Source: Paragordius varius
Taxonomy: Eukaryota; Nematomorpha
Length of the DNA stretch: 64,000 bases
Assembly: GCA_964247055.1 (NCBI GenBank)
Contig: OZ176053.1
Span: 12,524,001-12,588,000 of the forward strand
Direction: 5' to 3'
Below, one piece after another: positions 1-11,468 of the stretch (position 1 is its first letter; the number at the start of each line of letters is the position of its first letter). A program made the translations under genes and the position numbers. Under the pieces are notes generated by a model. That model did not search any database and was not told the DNA's origin. It saw only the letters and a program-made list of their open reading frames with translations.

Positions 1-153
1 GAATGTGTAATATCCAAGTGTTAAAATTAAAACGCGTATAAATGTCTATTATTTTATTCCACCTGTATACTAGTATAAATAAATTAATCCAGTTTTTTTC
101 CATTTTATCAAACAAATATCAGTTTAGAACTAATTATTTGTGAAAAAATCTAC

Positions 154-1160
154 TTGTTGGTTGGTATTATAGCCATCCTTGAGAGTTTTGGCCATTTGTC
201 GCAAAATATTGTGAGCGAAAATGCATGAGGAAGCAGGTTTAACATTTAAGATTTCGACAAAAGATTTTTGAAAGAAATGAATAACAGTCAAATTTGACGC
301 TGTTGGAAACTTCACATTAACTTTGTAATGATTGTACATTTTCTATCATATATAAATTAAGTATATATAATAAATTTGGCTATGCAATAAAATTATTTTT
401 TTATCAATGACAAGAAATAATATATGTATTTGTATTTCAACAAAATTGTAAAACTAATATAAAATTAGGGAAAATAAATTAAATTTTTTAACATTAAATA
501 CTAATAATGTTACTATGCATATAATTTCAAAAATTGATTTTTTCTTTTTTTTCGGCTTGGATTCTGATTTCAAAATTTTTGATTTGTCTCTAGTTGGACT
601 GTAATCAAAATATGGTATCGACTTTGATATTATAAGATAGGCGAGGATTTGTACACTTTCATCTGTATCATTGGCCCACTTTGATATCAAAAAATCAAAC
701 AACTCCTTATAAAGTTTATTAAAGGTAAGAAAAAACAATAACAAAGATTTGATATGATTCATTATGGCTAATAAAGATCCTGTTGATTTTGTTTGAGTTG
801 CAAACTAAAAATAGAATTAATGTTTTACTTTAAGGATAGAAGCAAGATATTCATAAAATAGGGTTTTATTTTTCTTAAAATTTATGCTAATTATGGCATT
901 ATCTTTCCAATTTTCTATAGTTTTATCAGTAACATGAAGGTATGTAAACAAAGCTTCTTCTACAGTTTCTAAACAAACAGATATGATTGCGTTAAATGCT
1001 ATGATAACTAAAATAGTTTACTGATTTCATCAATAGGTCGCTCACTTCGAACACATTGATTTAGGGAAGATGTTATTAGAGTCAAATATTTTATTGTTGC
1101 ACGGCCTTCCACCAATTTTTGACCATAAAATTTAATATTTTCTAGCGTTAACTCTGCAGG
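154..1160 (-). CDS. NOC2L: NOC2-like nucleolar complex protein, partial (C-terminal half)
   Basis: Minus-strand exons resemble the NOC2/NOC2L family, which acts in nucleolar assembly and export of the pre-60S ribosomal subunit. Exons in gene order are about 1153-1022, 998-829, 804-514 and 342-154. Recognisable family blocks are LTLENIKFYGQKL (start of the conserved region), TFNAIISVCLETVEEALF, LLLFFLTFNKLYKELFDFLI, VQILAYLIISKS, KMYNHYKVNVKFPTASNLTV and ILRQMAKTLK, in the order of the family. Introns at 999-1021 (23 nt) and 805-828 (24 nt) are ultra-short; the second holds two in-frame stops. The intron between the last two exons (343-513) is ordinary. A lysine-rich insert lies near 540-580. 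The 5' exons were not found: a LINE and a foldback element lie upstream. The continuation past 154 toward the window edge does not resolve into a clean frame, so the gene could be intact or decaying. Assignment is by motif memory only. Confidence 0.68.
805..828 (-). other. 24-nt intron in the NOC2-like gene
   Basis: On the minus strand the tract begins GTAAAACATT and ends TATTTTTAG. Read through, it gives in-frame TAA and TAG stops. Removed, it joins YLASILK to FATQTKSTG in the same frame, matching the continuous helical region of NOC2 proteins. Confidence 0.7.
999..1021 (-). other. 23-nt intron in the NOC2-like gene
   Basis: On the minus strand it begins GTAAACTATT and ends TTATCATAG. It contains an in-frame TAG and changes frame (23 nt). 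Splicing gives RPIDEI-TFNAIISVCL, matching the conserved FNAL/FNAI block of the family. A 14-nt alternative (GT to the first TAG) also keeps frame but is less plausible. Confidence 0.62.
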
Positions 1161-1392
1161 CATGGAGACGAAATGCAAAAGTGCAACAGTTGTAAACTTT
1201 ACATAAGGTATTTATAAACAAAAACATATAATTAACGAAGCCGATTAAGTTATTGAATACTCTAATAAGTATTTAACACTTTGTTACCTTTTCACTTTTA
1301 TCTTATTTCACCTTTTGAGGTAGTGTTATATCCCAGATCTACCACAGTTTAAGTTAATTAAATTAAATGATTATAAAACATTTTTATAATGT
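1161..1392. other. AT-rich sequence between the NOC2-like exons and a LINE fragment
   Basis: This tract probably belongs to an intron or the 5' part of the NOC2-like gene. An open minus-strand frame continues a short way above 1160, but no conserved block was recognised. Confidence 0.3.
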
Positions 1393-2889
1393 CCAGATTA
1401 TAAATCTGCGCATATTGAAAGTATAACAAGGGAAGAAGTCCAGGCTGGTTTAGAAGAGATGTCAATAAATAAGGCTGCAGGTCCAGACGATATTAACATA
1501 AACTGTTGGAAATATTGTCAGGAAAAGGTATTGAATTTTTGGCAGATATTTTTAATAATGTAGTTACTACAGGTATGATACCAACCGAATGGAAGGAGAG
1601 TTTCACTGTTCCCATTTTCAAGGGTAAAGGAGATATTAATGATTGTAATAATCACAGAGGGATAAGATTGATGTCGCATACAATGAAGTTATTTGAGAAA
1701 GTACTAGAGAAAAGAATAAGAAAAATGGTTAGTATTGAGGGTAATCAATTTGGTTTTATTCCAGGAAAATCCACTATTGACCCAATTCACGCGGTAAGAA
1801 GGCTAATCGAGAAGCATATAGAAATGAAAAAGGAGTTGCATGGTATTTGTATTGATAATGAAAAGGCGTTTGACAGAATACCTCGGAGCACAATATGGTG
1901 GAGCTTAAGACGGAAAAAGGTCCCTGAAAGTTACATAATGATTTTAAAAAGCCTGTACGAATCACACCAAACCAAAATTAAAACACACCAGGGGATATCA
2001 GGTCCTATTACAATAAACGAAGGGGTCTATCAGGGGTCTGCAATCAGCCCGTTACTATTTATAATATGCATGGACGAAATTTCAAAAGAAGTAGGACAAC
2101 ATGATAGCTGGTATTTTCTTTATGCAGACGACCTAATAGTGCTGTCCGACGAGTTGCATGAATTAAAAGAATCGGTGGGTAAATGGATGGATGTGTTACG
2201 ACGATGCGGATTAAAAGTTAACAAAAAGAAAACGGAACTGATAAATTTTGGTGGGAAAAAACGAGAAATAGAATTAGAAGAAGGGTGGGTATTAAAAGGT
2301 CAGGAAGAATGCAAATATTTAGGAGCAATATTAGCAGCTGATGGATCTTTAACACTTGATATTAATTTAAGAATTCGAAATAGTTGGGCAAATTACAAAA
2401 AGATCTCAAGTGTTTTGTGCGACAAAAATATTGACCTAAAAGTAAAGGGTAAGATTTACAGTGCTGTTGTACAACCAACAATGATGTACAACTCAGACAT
2501 GGGCAATAAAGAAATCAGAAGAGAGGCACTTTGAGGTTACTGAAATGAGAATGCTTAGATTGATGTGCGGTGTAACGAGGAAAGACAAGGTGAAGAATGT
2601 CTACATAAGAGGAAGTACGGAAATCAAATCGGTAACCCAAAAGATGATGGTAAATCGTTTAAGATGGTTCGGACATGTTGAAAGAAGAGATAAAAATTAC
2701 ATTGGTAAAAAGATTGACGATTATATTGTAAAAGGCAAGAGGGGAAAAGGGCGCCCTAAAACGCGATGGATAGATACAGTTAAGAGGGACATGGCAAAAC
2801 TGAACCTAAAACGCGAAGACGCCTTAGACAGGGTTCTATGGCGAAATAGTTTACGGATATGACCGCTCGAAAGAGTGATATCATATACA
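1393..2889 (+). mobile_element. RTE-like LINE fragment (reverse transcriptase and C-terminal region)
   Basis: This is a 5'-truncated non-LTR retrotransposon. The reverse transcriptase carries the palm motif YADDLIVLSDE (near 2121-2153) and the upstream block GVYQGSAISPLL. The C-terminal region has the RTE-type signatures MRMLRLMCGVTRKDKV and NRLRWFGHVERR, and ends GRPKTRWIDTVKRDM. The frame is broken near 1510 (one base shorter than the copy at 11469) and again near 2530, so the readable parts are 1506-2534 and 2545-2862. No endonuclease domain is present. The 3' tail ends around GAGTGATATCATA. A foldback element starts immediately downstream. It is an inactive fragment. Confidence 0.85.
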
Positions 2890-4796
2890 GTCATGTAGAC
2901 TTTATATTGTTAAAGATTTACTTTTTTTCGTTAATTGGGTATTAATATTTGGTAAAGAATACAAAAACAAGAGCTATATGGTATCACCATATCATATTTG
3001 TTAAAGGATAAAAGAAGTGTGGGGGAAGGGCGTCGGAAATCTTTAGTAAAAAATGAAAATCTTAAAATATTGTTATAGGGGAATGGTAATATTTTTGTTA
3101 ATCTTTTAGCAAAATTTATATGTTGATTTTTTTTAACACTACACATATGAAAGAGGATTGACGTGAGAATTAACATAATTAATTTTGAGAAATTACAGCA
3201 ATTTATGTTAACATTTGAAATATTGTTGTTACGTATTTAGATGCGGAATTTTGTGGGTTATTATTCTTATTTTTCAACATGATAAATACCTGTATTAATC
3301 AGTTATTAGTAATTAAAATACATATTATTTGTGAAAATTTAATTAGATTATAGATTGGTTTTGTTTTTATGTTTTTCATGGTTAATTTTTATGTGTTTAC
3401 ATTTTAATCAGGTAAAAATTGCGGTTTTTAAATTTAGTCAAATTTAATTTTTTTGTTTTTTAGGATTTGCATTGCAAATTGTAATTAATTACTACATATT
3501 GGAAATTTTAAAATACAGGTAAAAATGGCGGTTAATTTTAATTTTTTTTATTGGTAATTGTAATTAATTATATATTGTGGACATTTTAATAACTACAGGT
3601 AATAATTGCAGTATTAATAAATCTGTAAAAATTTTTTTTTTTTTTGTTTTTTTATTTAACATTGTTAATTGTAATTAAATACTACATATTTGGAAATTTT
3701 TAAAAATACAGGTAAAAATCACGGTTTTTAATAAATTTCAAATTTTTTTTATTTTGTATCATTGTTAATAGTAATTAACTATATATTTTGGACATTTAAA
3801 AAACAAGTGAAAATTGCCGTTTTTAATAATTTAGTAAAATTTATTAATTACTATATTTTTTATACATTAATATATACAGGTAAAAATTACTATCATTTAA
3901 ATAAATTAGCAAGGTTGATTAAAATATTAAAAATTTATTAATTTTATTAAAAACCGCAATTTTTACCTGTTTTTTAAATGTCGAAAATATTTGATAATTA
4001 ATAACAAATAATAATGATACAAAAAAAATTAAATTTAAAATTTGTTAAAAACCGCCATTTTTACCTGTATTTTTTAAAATTTCCAAATATGTAGTATTTA
4101 ATTACTATTAACAATGTTAAATAAAAAAACAAAAAAAAATAAATATGACTAAATTTAAAAACCGCAATTTTTACCTGATTAAAATGTAAACACAAAAAAA
4201 TAAACCATGAAAAACATAAAAACAAAACCAATCTATAATCTAATTAAATTTTCACAAATAATTTGTATTTTAATTACTAATAACAACTATTTAAAATAAT
4301 AATACCAATTTTGATTAATACAGGTTTATCATGTTGAAAAATAGTAATTATTGAATTTAATTATGAATTATAAATAATATTAAAATACCCATTTTATTAT
4401 TTATTAAATTATTAAGAATAATAACCCACAAAATTCCGCATCTAAATACGTAACAACAATATTTCAAATGTTAACATAAATTGCTGTAATATTCTCAAAA
4501 TTAATTATGTTAATTCTCACGTCAATCCTCTTTCATATGTGTAGTGTTAAAAAAAATCAACATATAAATTTTGCTAAAAGATTAACAAAAATATTACCAT
4601 TCCCCTATAACAATATTTTAAGATTTTCATTTTTTACTAAAGATTTCCGACGCCCTTCCCCCACACTTCTTTTACTCTTTTAACAAATATGATATGGTAA
4701 TACCATATAGCTCTTGTTTTTGTATTCTTTACCAAATATTAATACCCAATTAACGAAGAAAAGTAAATCTTTAACAATATAAAGTATACATGACTG
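2888..4796. mobile_element. Long palindromic foldback element FB1
   Basis: Two inverted arms of roughly 900 bp meet near 3850-3900. The left end begins CAGTCATGTAGACTTTATA and the right end is its near-exact reverse complement. The element is flanked by TA on both sides, as expected for Tc1/mariner-type insertion. The inner arms contain several 75-115-bp units, each starting with an AGGTAAAAATNGCGGTTTTT-like motif. No convincing coding frame is present. It is likely non-autonomous. A fragment matching one end lies near 38345-38455. Confidence 0.75.
3411..3900 (+). repeat. Tandem 75-115-bp units inside FB1 left arm
   Basis: About five imperfect units start at 3411, 3517, 3597, 3710 and 3805, with a partial one at 3877. 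Each opens with AGGTAAAAAT or a variant and then has a T-rich stretch followed by GTAATTAANTAC. The right arm holds the mirror copies. Confidence 0.6.
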
Positions 4797-5493
4797 TAAT
4801 GTAATTATTATTATTAGATAAATCTTATATTTTTTTACAGTTTTAGGATTTCTAGTGTCTACTGGGACAGTTCCAAACCACGATTGAACAAACAGTTGAT
4901 ATTATTAAATATCAACTGTTTGCTGGAAGATATAGCCTAAAACTTTTTAAAATTTCTTTACCTTTTCTAACCATAATATACATTGCATTGCATCGTATCA
5001 AAACTTATAGAAAATATGACGGCCAAAATGTTTGAGGTTTTCTATTATTGTATAATGCGCCCAAAAGGCTGAACAAAGCATATTTTTAATTTTGGCCTAA
5101 CGACTTAAATGCTTTTTGAATTTAAATCGCTCTTTAGAATATAAAACCACCCCAAAGGGTAATGAAATGAATATATACCTTCAAGTTTAAGTATAAATGG
5201 TCCCTTTGCCACCACTCTAAATATCGGATATTTAATTCAGTTTTAAAAATAAAATTAAGAATCTAGTTACAATCACTGATGTTAATATCATCTATAAAAT
5301 TAAATATATAAGGTTATTTAATATAATACTGAACCTTAGTATTTTTGAAAGATTATTTGGTTAAAATGCAATTTAACGTTCTTTTCTAATAAATGATCCC
5401 ATTTAACTAATCATAGCTATCGGAAAGCTTCTAAAATTATATAAATTACAGTCCTTACCCATGAAATAAATGTGCACCATTTAAGGTGTATAC
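4797..5493. other. Non-coding spacer with a perfect hairpin
   Basis: No gene was recognised. Positions 4890-4921 form a 13-bp perfect inverted repeat (AAACAGTTGATAT) around a 6-nt loop. Confidence 0.4.
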
Positions 5494-6922
5494 CATTTTT
5501 CATGCGAAAACATCATTTTTTCAACCAAACGCACCATTTTTTCAAGCAAAGGCAACAGCCTTTCAAGCAAATGCAACATTTTTTCAAGCAAAGGCAACAT
5601 TTTTTCAACCAAAGACAACATTTTTTCAACCAAAGACAACATTTTTTAATCCGAATGCAACATTTTTTCAACCAAAGACAACATTTTTTCAAGCAAAAAC
5701 AACACTGTTTTTAATATAACAAATAACTATTTATTGCATGACAATTTAATTATAAATTATTTATTAAATTTTAAGTTAATGTAATTTATTTTTAGCGTTT
5801 AATTATGATTTTTATTATTTATCATCAATATTTGATGGTAAATTAATTGATTTTCAAACATTTTGATTTTGCCCATAAATTGCCTTATTTATTTATATTT
5901 ATTATATTTTTCTTTTACAACTTAGTTTCGCCTATAATCAATTTATATAATTTGCACTTCAAGAGTGTCTTTGAAAATTTAAAGTTGGTCGATAAACACT
6001 TCAAGTTGATCCTTCAATATTTTAATTTTGATTCTACCTTTTATTAATAAAGCTATAATAATTTTATCCTATCATTTTTAACCTATTCTCTTTATTAACC
6101 TAAACTTTTGAATGAATAGTAACTTTTTTTATAAAAACCGTATATCCTTATTATTTCTATAATTTTTTTTTAACTATATTTAAAATCTAAGTTTTGTGGG
6201 TTATTGATTGTAATATATAGTCTAAAATTAGTTCGAAACAAATAAAGTTGTTTTTCATTAAAATATTATTTTGAATGAAACACTAATAAAGATATTAGGT
6301 TAAATTTTAAAAAGATAATTACATACAAAAATAACGGTTGTATGCAAACTGCAAAAAATGTAAGGACTAACTTTAAGTGAAGGACAACTTTGACCTTTCA
6401 AAGACACTCTTGAAGGCAAATTATATAAATTGATTATAGGCGAAACTAAGTTGTAAAAGAAAAATATAATTAATATAAATAAATAAGGCAATTTATGGGC
6501 AAAATCAAAATGTTTGAAAATCAATTAATTTACCATCACATATTGATGATAAAACGATAAAAATCATAATTCAACGCTAAAAATAAATTACATTAACCTA
6601 AAATTTAATTAATAATTTAAAATTAAATTGTCATACAATAAATATTTATTTTTTGTTATATTAAAAACAGTGTTGTTTTTGCTTGAAAAATGTTGTCTTT
6701 GGTTTAAAAAATGTTGCATTTGGATGAAAAAATGTTGTCTTTGGTTGAAAAAATGTTGCGTTTGCTTGAAAAAATGTTGCGTTTGCTTAAAAAAATGTTG
6801 TCTTTGCTTAAAAAAATGTTGCATTTGCTTGAAAAGCTGTTGTCTTTGCTTGAAAAATTGTTGCGTTTACTTGAAAAAATGGTGCGTTTGGTTGAAAAAA
6901 TGATGTTTTTGCATGAAAAATG
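5494..6922. mobile_element. Foldback element FB2 with 22-bp minisatellite arms
   Basis: The left end CATTTTTCATGC mirrors the right end GCATGAAAAATG. The outer parts of both arms (about 5510-5710 and 6660-6915) are arrays of a 22-bp unit, AANCAAANNCAACATTTTTTC, in opposite orientation. The inner arms (5710-5960 and 6400-6655) are a unique inverted pair. Apparent reading frames in the arrays are low-complexity repeats, not genes. The right end abuts the LTR element starting at 6921. Confidence 0.72.
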
Positions 6923-7262
6923 ATATAATAAGCGAATAAAGGAATTTATTATAGCACCAAAATATATATTGTATATATATTGCATTATAAATAGTTTTAA
7001 AGCGAGGTTGCATTTTTGCATAAAGTTAAATATTTCAATATTTAGACGAAAGCATTCACAACCAAGTTATAAATTTGCATAAGGTTCAATATTACAGTAT
7101 TTAGGTGAAAGCATTCACAACCAAAAGATGATAGACATTGTTAGCGTACAAAGGTGTATTATGCACAAAGGTAAGAGAGAAGGATAATATTATATTTTCA
7201 TAAGCTAACTAATATAAGATCAATGAGTTTTAACAAAAACAATTAAGTTATTAAACATAACA
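6921..7262 (-). repeat. 3' LTR of gypsy copy 1
   Basis: On the plus strand it reads TGATATAATAAGCG to CATAACA. It matches 11145-11468 and 20062-20392 along its length, including the duplicated phrase GAAAGCATTCACAA. Confidence 0.75.
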
Positions 7263-10200
7263 TATCTCCTATTTAAATTTAAAAGTGATTTGTGTATCTG
7301 ACAGGGGCTTTTCGGCTTCTGGTAGGATAGCGTTTCTCTCATCTGGTACTTCCAGGCTTGGGGGTTCTGCAATCTTATCGCCGTTGGGACTTTGATGAAT
7401 ATTGTGGAAGTCTTAACAAATATCCGGGTAAGGATTGGTATCAGAATTATTGATATTGTCATCAATAAGAGGACCATGCAAGGGGTTGGCTATGATATTA
7501 TCATTATTATCTGTTGTTCCGATTCCAATTCTTTCTGGTCGTCTAGTTTAAGTTCATCGGGACCTTCTTTTTGCCTTATTAATTAATCAGTATGCTTTCG
7601 TAAAATCCTCCCTTCTTCGATATTGTAGGACAATAATCCAGTCCGCTCTATAACTTTTACCTCTCGCCAACCTGCTTCTAACTCATTCTTTATAAACACT
7701 TTCTCACCTGGAACGAACTCACGTATACTATCTGAGGTACTATCGATATAATCCTTTGGGTTTCCTTTCATCCAGGACAGCGGTGTCGGTAAATTTCGTT
7801 TTAAAAATAGTTGTGCAGGTGTCTCATTTATACCATTGTAATGTGCTGTTCTGTAAGCCCACAGTACCTGGTTTAACCGGCGTTCTGGATCTGCCACTTC
7901 AAAACACATATAATGTGCGTTTTTAATGTTTGAATAACCCTTTCCACTAAACCATTTGTCCGAGGGTGGTATGGCGCAGAGGTTACATGCTTGATATTAG
8001 TGGAACTTAATATTCTTTAAATATCACCGGACTTAAAATACGACGCATTATCAGTTACGATCATCTCTGGGGTGCCATATCGTGCAAACCAACCTTCTAA
8101 AACTTTCAAAATACTGATGTTCACTGTTTTAAGCTGTGCTACTTCCAACGGGTACAGTGATTTATAAGTATGACCCAGTAGAGGTTATCTACGGGCCCCG
8201 CTATATCGAGATGCAATCGCTCCCAAACGGTGGTGTTCGGGCTCCATTTATAATTCGGGCTTACTGCAATGTTGAACCGCGACTTTTGACAACTTAAACA
8301 TCCTTGCATCCATTTTTTGATATCCTGGTATTTGGGCCAAAACACGCCAGTCTTACCTAGAGCTTTCATGGACTGTATACCAGGGTGACCTTTATGAAGA
8401 TAAATAAGAACATCGAACCTCATGCTTTGAGGAACAATAAGACGGTCACCTAGATATAGAAAGCCGTATGATTTTTAGATATCATTTCTCAGTGGTTTAT
8501 AGGACTGCACCCCTGGATGAGACCAATCATTGGTCTTTCGTGCTGCTTTAATCTGTTTACCCACCTCATCGCTCATAGTTTCCTTAAGCACCCTCTCCTT
8601 GTTTAAATTTAAATCCTAACACCATGGCAACCGGGACCTCCTGCGCTATATCCTCGTCATTGTCACACTCTTAGTTATCTCGGTTGGTAGTCTTGATAGT
8701 GAGTCAGCTAGATTTTCGGTTCCCGGGTAGTACATTATATTGAAGTCGAAAATGGATGTTTTTAAATCCATCTTAACAATTTACTATTGTTTAGCTCGCT
8801 CAATACCCGTTGATGCTTGAATAATTTGATAAGAGGTTTATGGTCTGTTCTATCGAACTTTTTACCATATAAAAACGTTTTAATTTTCTCTAGAACCAAT
8901 ACAATGGCTTTTGCCTCTTTTTCTATAACCGAATAATTTCTTTCAGCTGGGGAACATTTTTTGAAAAATGTGCAATGGGTCGTTTACCTTCCGACGTCTT
9001 GTTTGAGAGAATGGCCCCGAACCCCTCCCCAGATGCGTTTGTTTCTAATATAAGGGGAAGTCTTGGGTTGAAAGAAGAGAGACGGCTGTTATTCCCTATT
9101 AACAACTTAGCCCTTTCAAAAAAATTTTGATGTACATTTGTCCAACACCATTTCTTTTTGGAACCAGCTAGCTGATGGAGTTCGTTAACAATTGTATTTA
9201 GAGAAGGTATAAATCGTGAATGAAAGTTAGGGCCCAAAAACGAACGGAGACTTGTTTAATCTTTAGGGGCTGGACACTCGCGAATGGCCTTAATCTTACT
9301 GCTCCCTGGTTTTATACTTTTCTCTGATATAGTAAACCCCAAATATTCTACTTCCTGTTGAAAAAGCTTTATTTTATCTTTTTTTAATTTAAGACCCATT
9401 CGTTCTAATCTTTCAAATTCTTGTGTTAGGTTTCTATAATGCTCCTCATCCGTTTCCCCCGTAACAATTACATCATCTAAGTAGACCGCTGTTACCTTAC
9501 AATCGCTTAATAGCTCATCCATGATCTGTTGAAAAAAACAAGGTGCGCACGACAGACCAAAAGGGAGCCTAGTATATTTAAAAAACCCAAGAGGTGTGAA
9601 TATTGCGAGAAGATTTTGAGATTCCGGAATGCACTGGAATCTGAAGATAATCATCTTTTAAATCTAATGTTGAAAACGTCTTACTATGTGAAATTTTGGA
9701 AATCAAATTATCAAATGTGGGCATTATATAATGAGGTGTTTTAATGTATTTGTTTATTGACACTTTAAAATCTACGCATATTCTTAACCCATTATTTGAC
9801 CTTAATACATTTATTATAGGACTGGACCAACAAATTTTAGACTGCTTGGGGTCTACTGGTTCAATAATTTTTAAGGATACTAGCCTTTTGATCTCTTCAC
9901 TTAAATTCTCTTGTAAGGCCAAGGGAACCCTTCTAGCCGGAAATACCCGGCCCCTACTATTGTTTTCTAAAAATACTTTATGGGACCCTTTCCAACAACC
10001 CAAATTGTTATTAAATAAAGACTTAAATTTATTGTAAATATCGGTTGTGTGATATAATTTATTAATAAATAATTCGTTAGGCAATGGGATATTGAATAGC
10101 TGGATCCAATCCATGCCAAATGTTAGGGGAAGATGTCTTGTTGTAATAAAGCACTTTGTTATCTTTTTTATTTTATTTAATTTAAGAGTTACAGTTGTCT

Positions 10201-11144
10201 CTCCTATTATGTTATTATTATCATAAGTGTTTATATTAAAATTAATGGGATTATTTTAGGCTTTCCTATTTTAAACCACGTGTTAAAATTTATTAAAGAT
10301 ATGTCGGCCCCCGTGTCGAATAACATTTCGACGTGGGTTGAGTTTATTTTTACATTTATTTTAGGTTTATTTACGATATTATTCACATACCTGTTATTGA
10401 TAGCATTTTTTTTTAACACTGGCTGCCGAAATGATTTCTACCCTGACATTTGAAACATACCTCCCCAAAAGCTGGGCAGCATCCGTATTTGTGGGTGCGA
10501 CCGCATTTGAAACACGATTTTAGAACAGATTTGCGTCTTAACAGATATATTTCATTATTATTAATATTACCATCATTAAGAGTTTCATTATTATTACCAT
10601 TATTAATACCTTCTATGTTATCATTATTATATATTGCTCTCACTGATTCACTTCCAGGTGAGAATTTTAATACGCTAATGCCAAATTTAGAACCTTGTTT
10701 CTAGTTTTTTTCCTTCAACCCACAATAAATACGTCCCGTATTAGTTCGTCAACGTTCCTTTTAAACTCGCATGCGGCGGCTAAATTTTGAGTCTTATAAA
10801 AAATTCCAAGAATCCTTCACCCGCTAATCGTTCCGCTCTAAAACAATCGAATCGGGATAAAAAAGTATTTTTGGTTGGCTGAAATATTTTCACCCCAACT
10901 TCATAAATCTCCTCCCAAGATATGTTATCAATGTTAAGGGGGTAAAAGAATTGTTCCATTTTAGGAATGTTATCAATACCGGATTGGGCAAGAAAGATGG
11001 CTTTAATATTTTCATATTACTAAATTTCTTCAATATTTAATATATTCCGTAAAATTATTATTAATTTTATAACTTTCAATACTTATTTTTTCCATAATAA
11101 TGAATACCGCGTAATACAAAAAATCGACCGCGTCAAATGTAATA

Positions 11145-11468
11145 TGTGAAAAAAGGGATTTATTTATATATCATAAAAAATTATATTCCATTACATATAG
11201 TTTTAGAGCGAGGTTGCATTTTTGCATAAGGTTAAATATTTCAATATTTAGATGAAAGCATTCACAAGTTATATATTTGCATAAGGTTCAATATTACAGT
11301 ATTTAAAAAAGCATTCACAATCAAGATAATAGACATTTTTAGCGTAACAAGTACAAAGGTGTATTATGCACAAAGGTAAAAGAGAATGATAATATTATAT
11401 TTTCATAAGGTAACTAAAATAAGATCAAGTGAGTCATGTTAACAAAAATTAAGTTATTATACATAACA
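11145..11468 (-). repeat. 5' LTR of gypsy copy 1
   Basis: Direct repeat of 6921-7262. Its outer end abuts a LINE fragment. No matching short target duplication is visible at the two outer ends of the element. Confidence 0.75.

Larger units (their letters stand above)
6921..11468 (-). mobile_element. Fossil Ty3/gypsy LTR retrotransposon, copy 1
   Basis: This is a complete-length but decayed element in minus orientation. LTRs of about 330-340 bp lie at 11145-11468 (5') and 6921-7262 (3'). Internal parts in element order are: a gag end with paired zinc knuckles (10413-10643), an aspartic protease with the DTGA motif (10231-10419), reverse transcriptase with YLDDVIVTG (9256-10114), RNase H (about 8740-9237) and integrase (about 7583-8440). 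No envelope gene was seen. The order and motifs indicate Ty3/gypsy, possibly a Mag-like lineage. Several breaks in the reading frames make it inactive. The two LTRs differ visibly, so the insertion is not recent. Confidence 0.85.

Noticed and set aside
130-153. Another 24-nt GT...AG tract just below the NOC2-like exon
   Set aside because: Removing it leads at once to a stop, so it is not supported as an intron; the 3' continuation stays unresolved.
599-622. A further possible 24-nt intron in the NOC2-like gene
   Set aside because: It has GT...AG ends and keeps frame, but the tract is open if retained and the donor GTCGAT is poor, so the sequence does not require splicing.
5472-5719. Two overlapping 77-80-residue frames rich in Phe, Gln and His
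   Set aside because: They are translations of the 22-bp tandem repeat in the FB2 arm, open in several frames because the unit lacks stops.
5494-6922. Regular 22-bp repeats resembling a CRISPR array
   Set aside because: Units are contiguous without unique spacers, and the genome is eukaryotic.
6609-7021. Cys/Lys-rich and other frames on both strands
   Set aside because: Mirror arm of the same 22-bp array; low complexity and not conserved protein.
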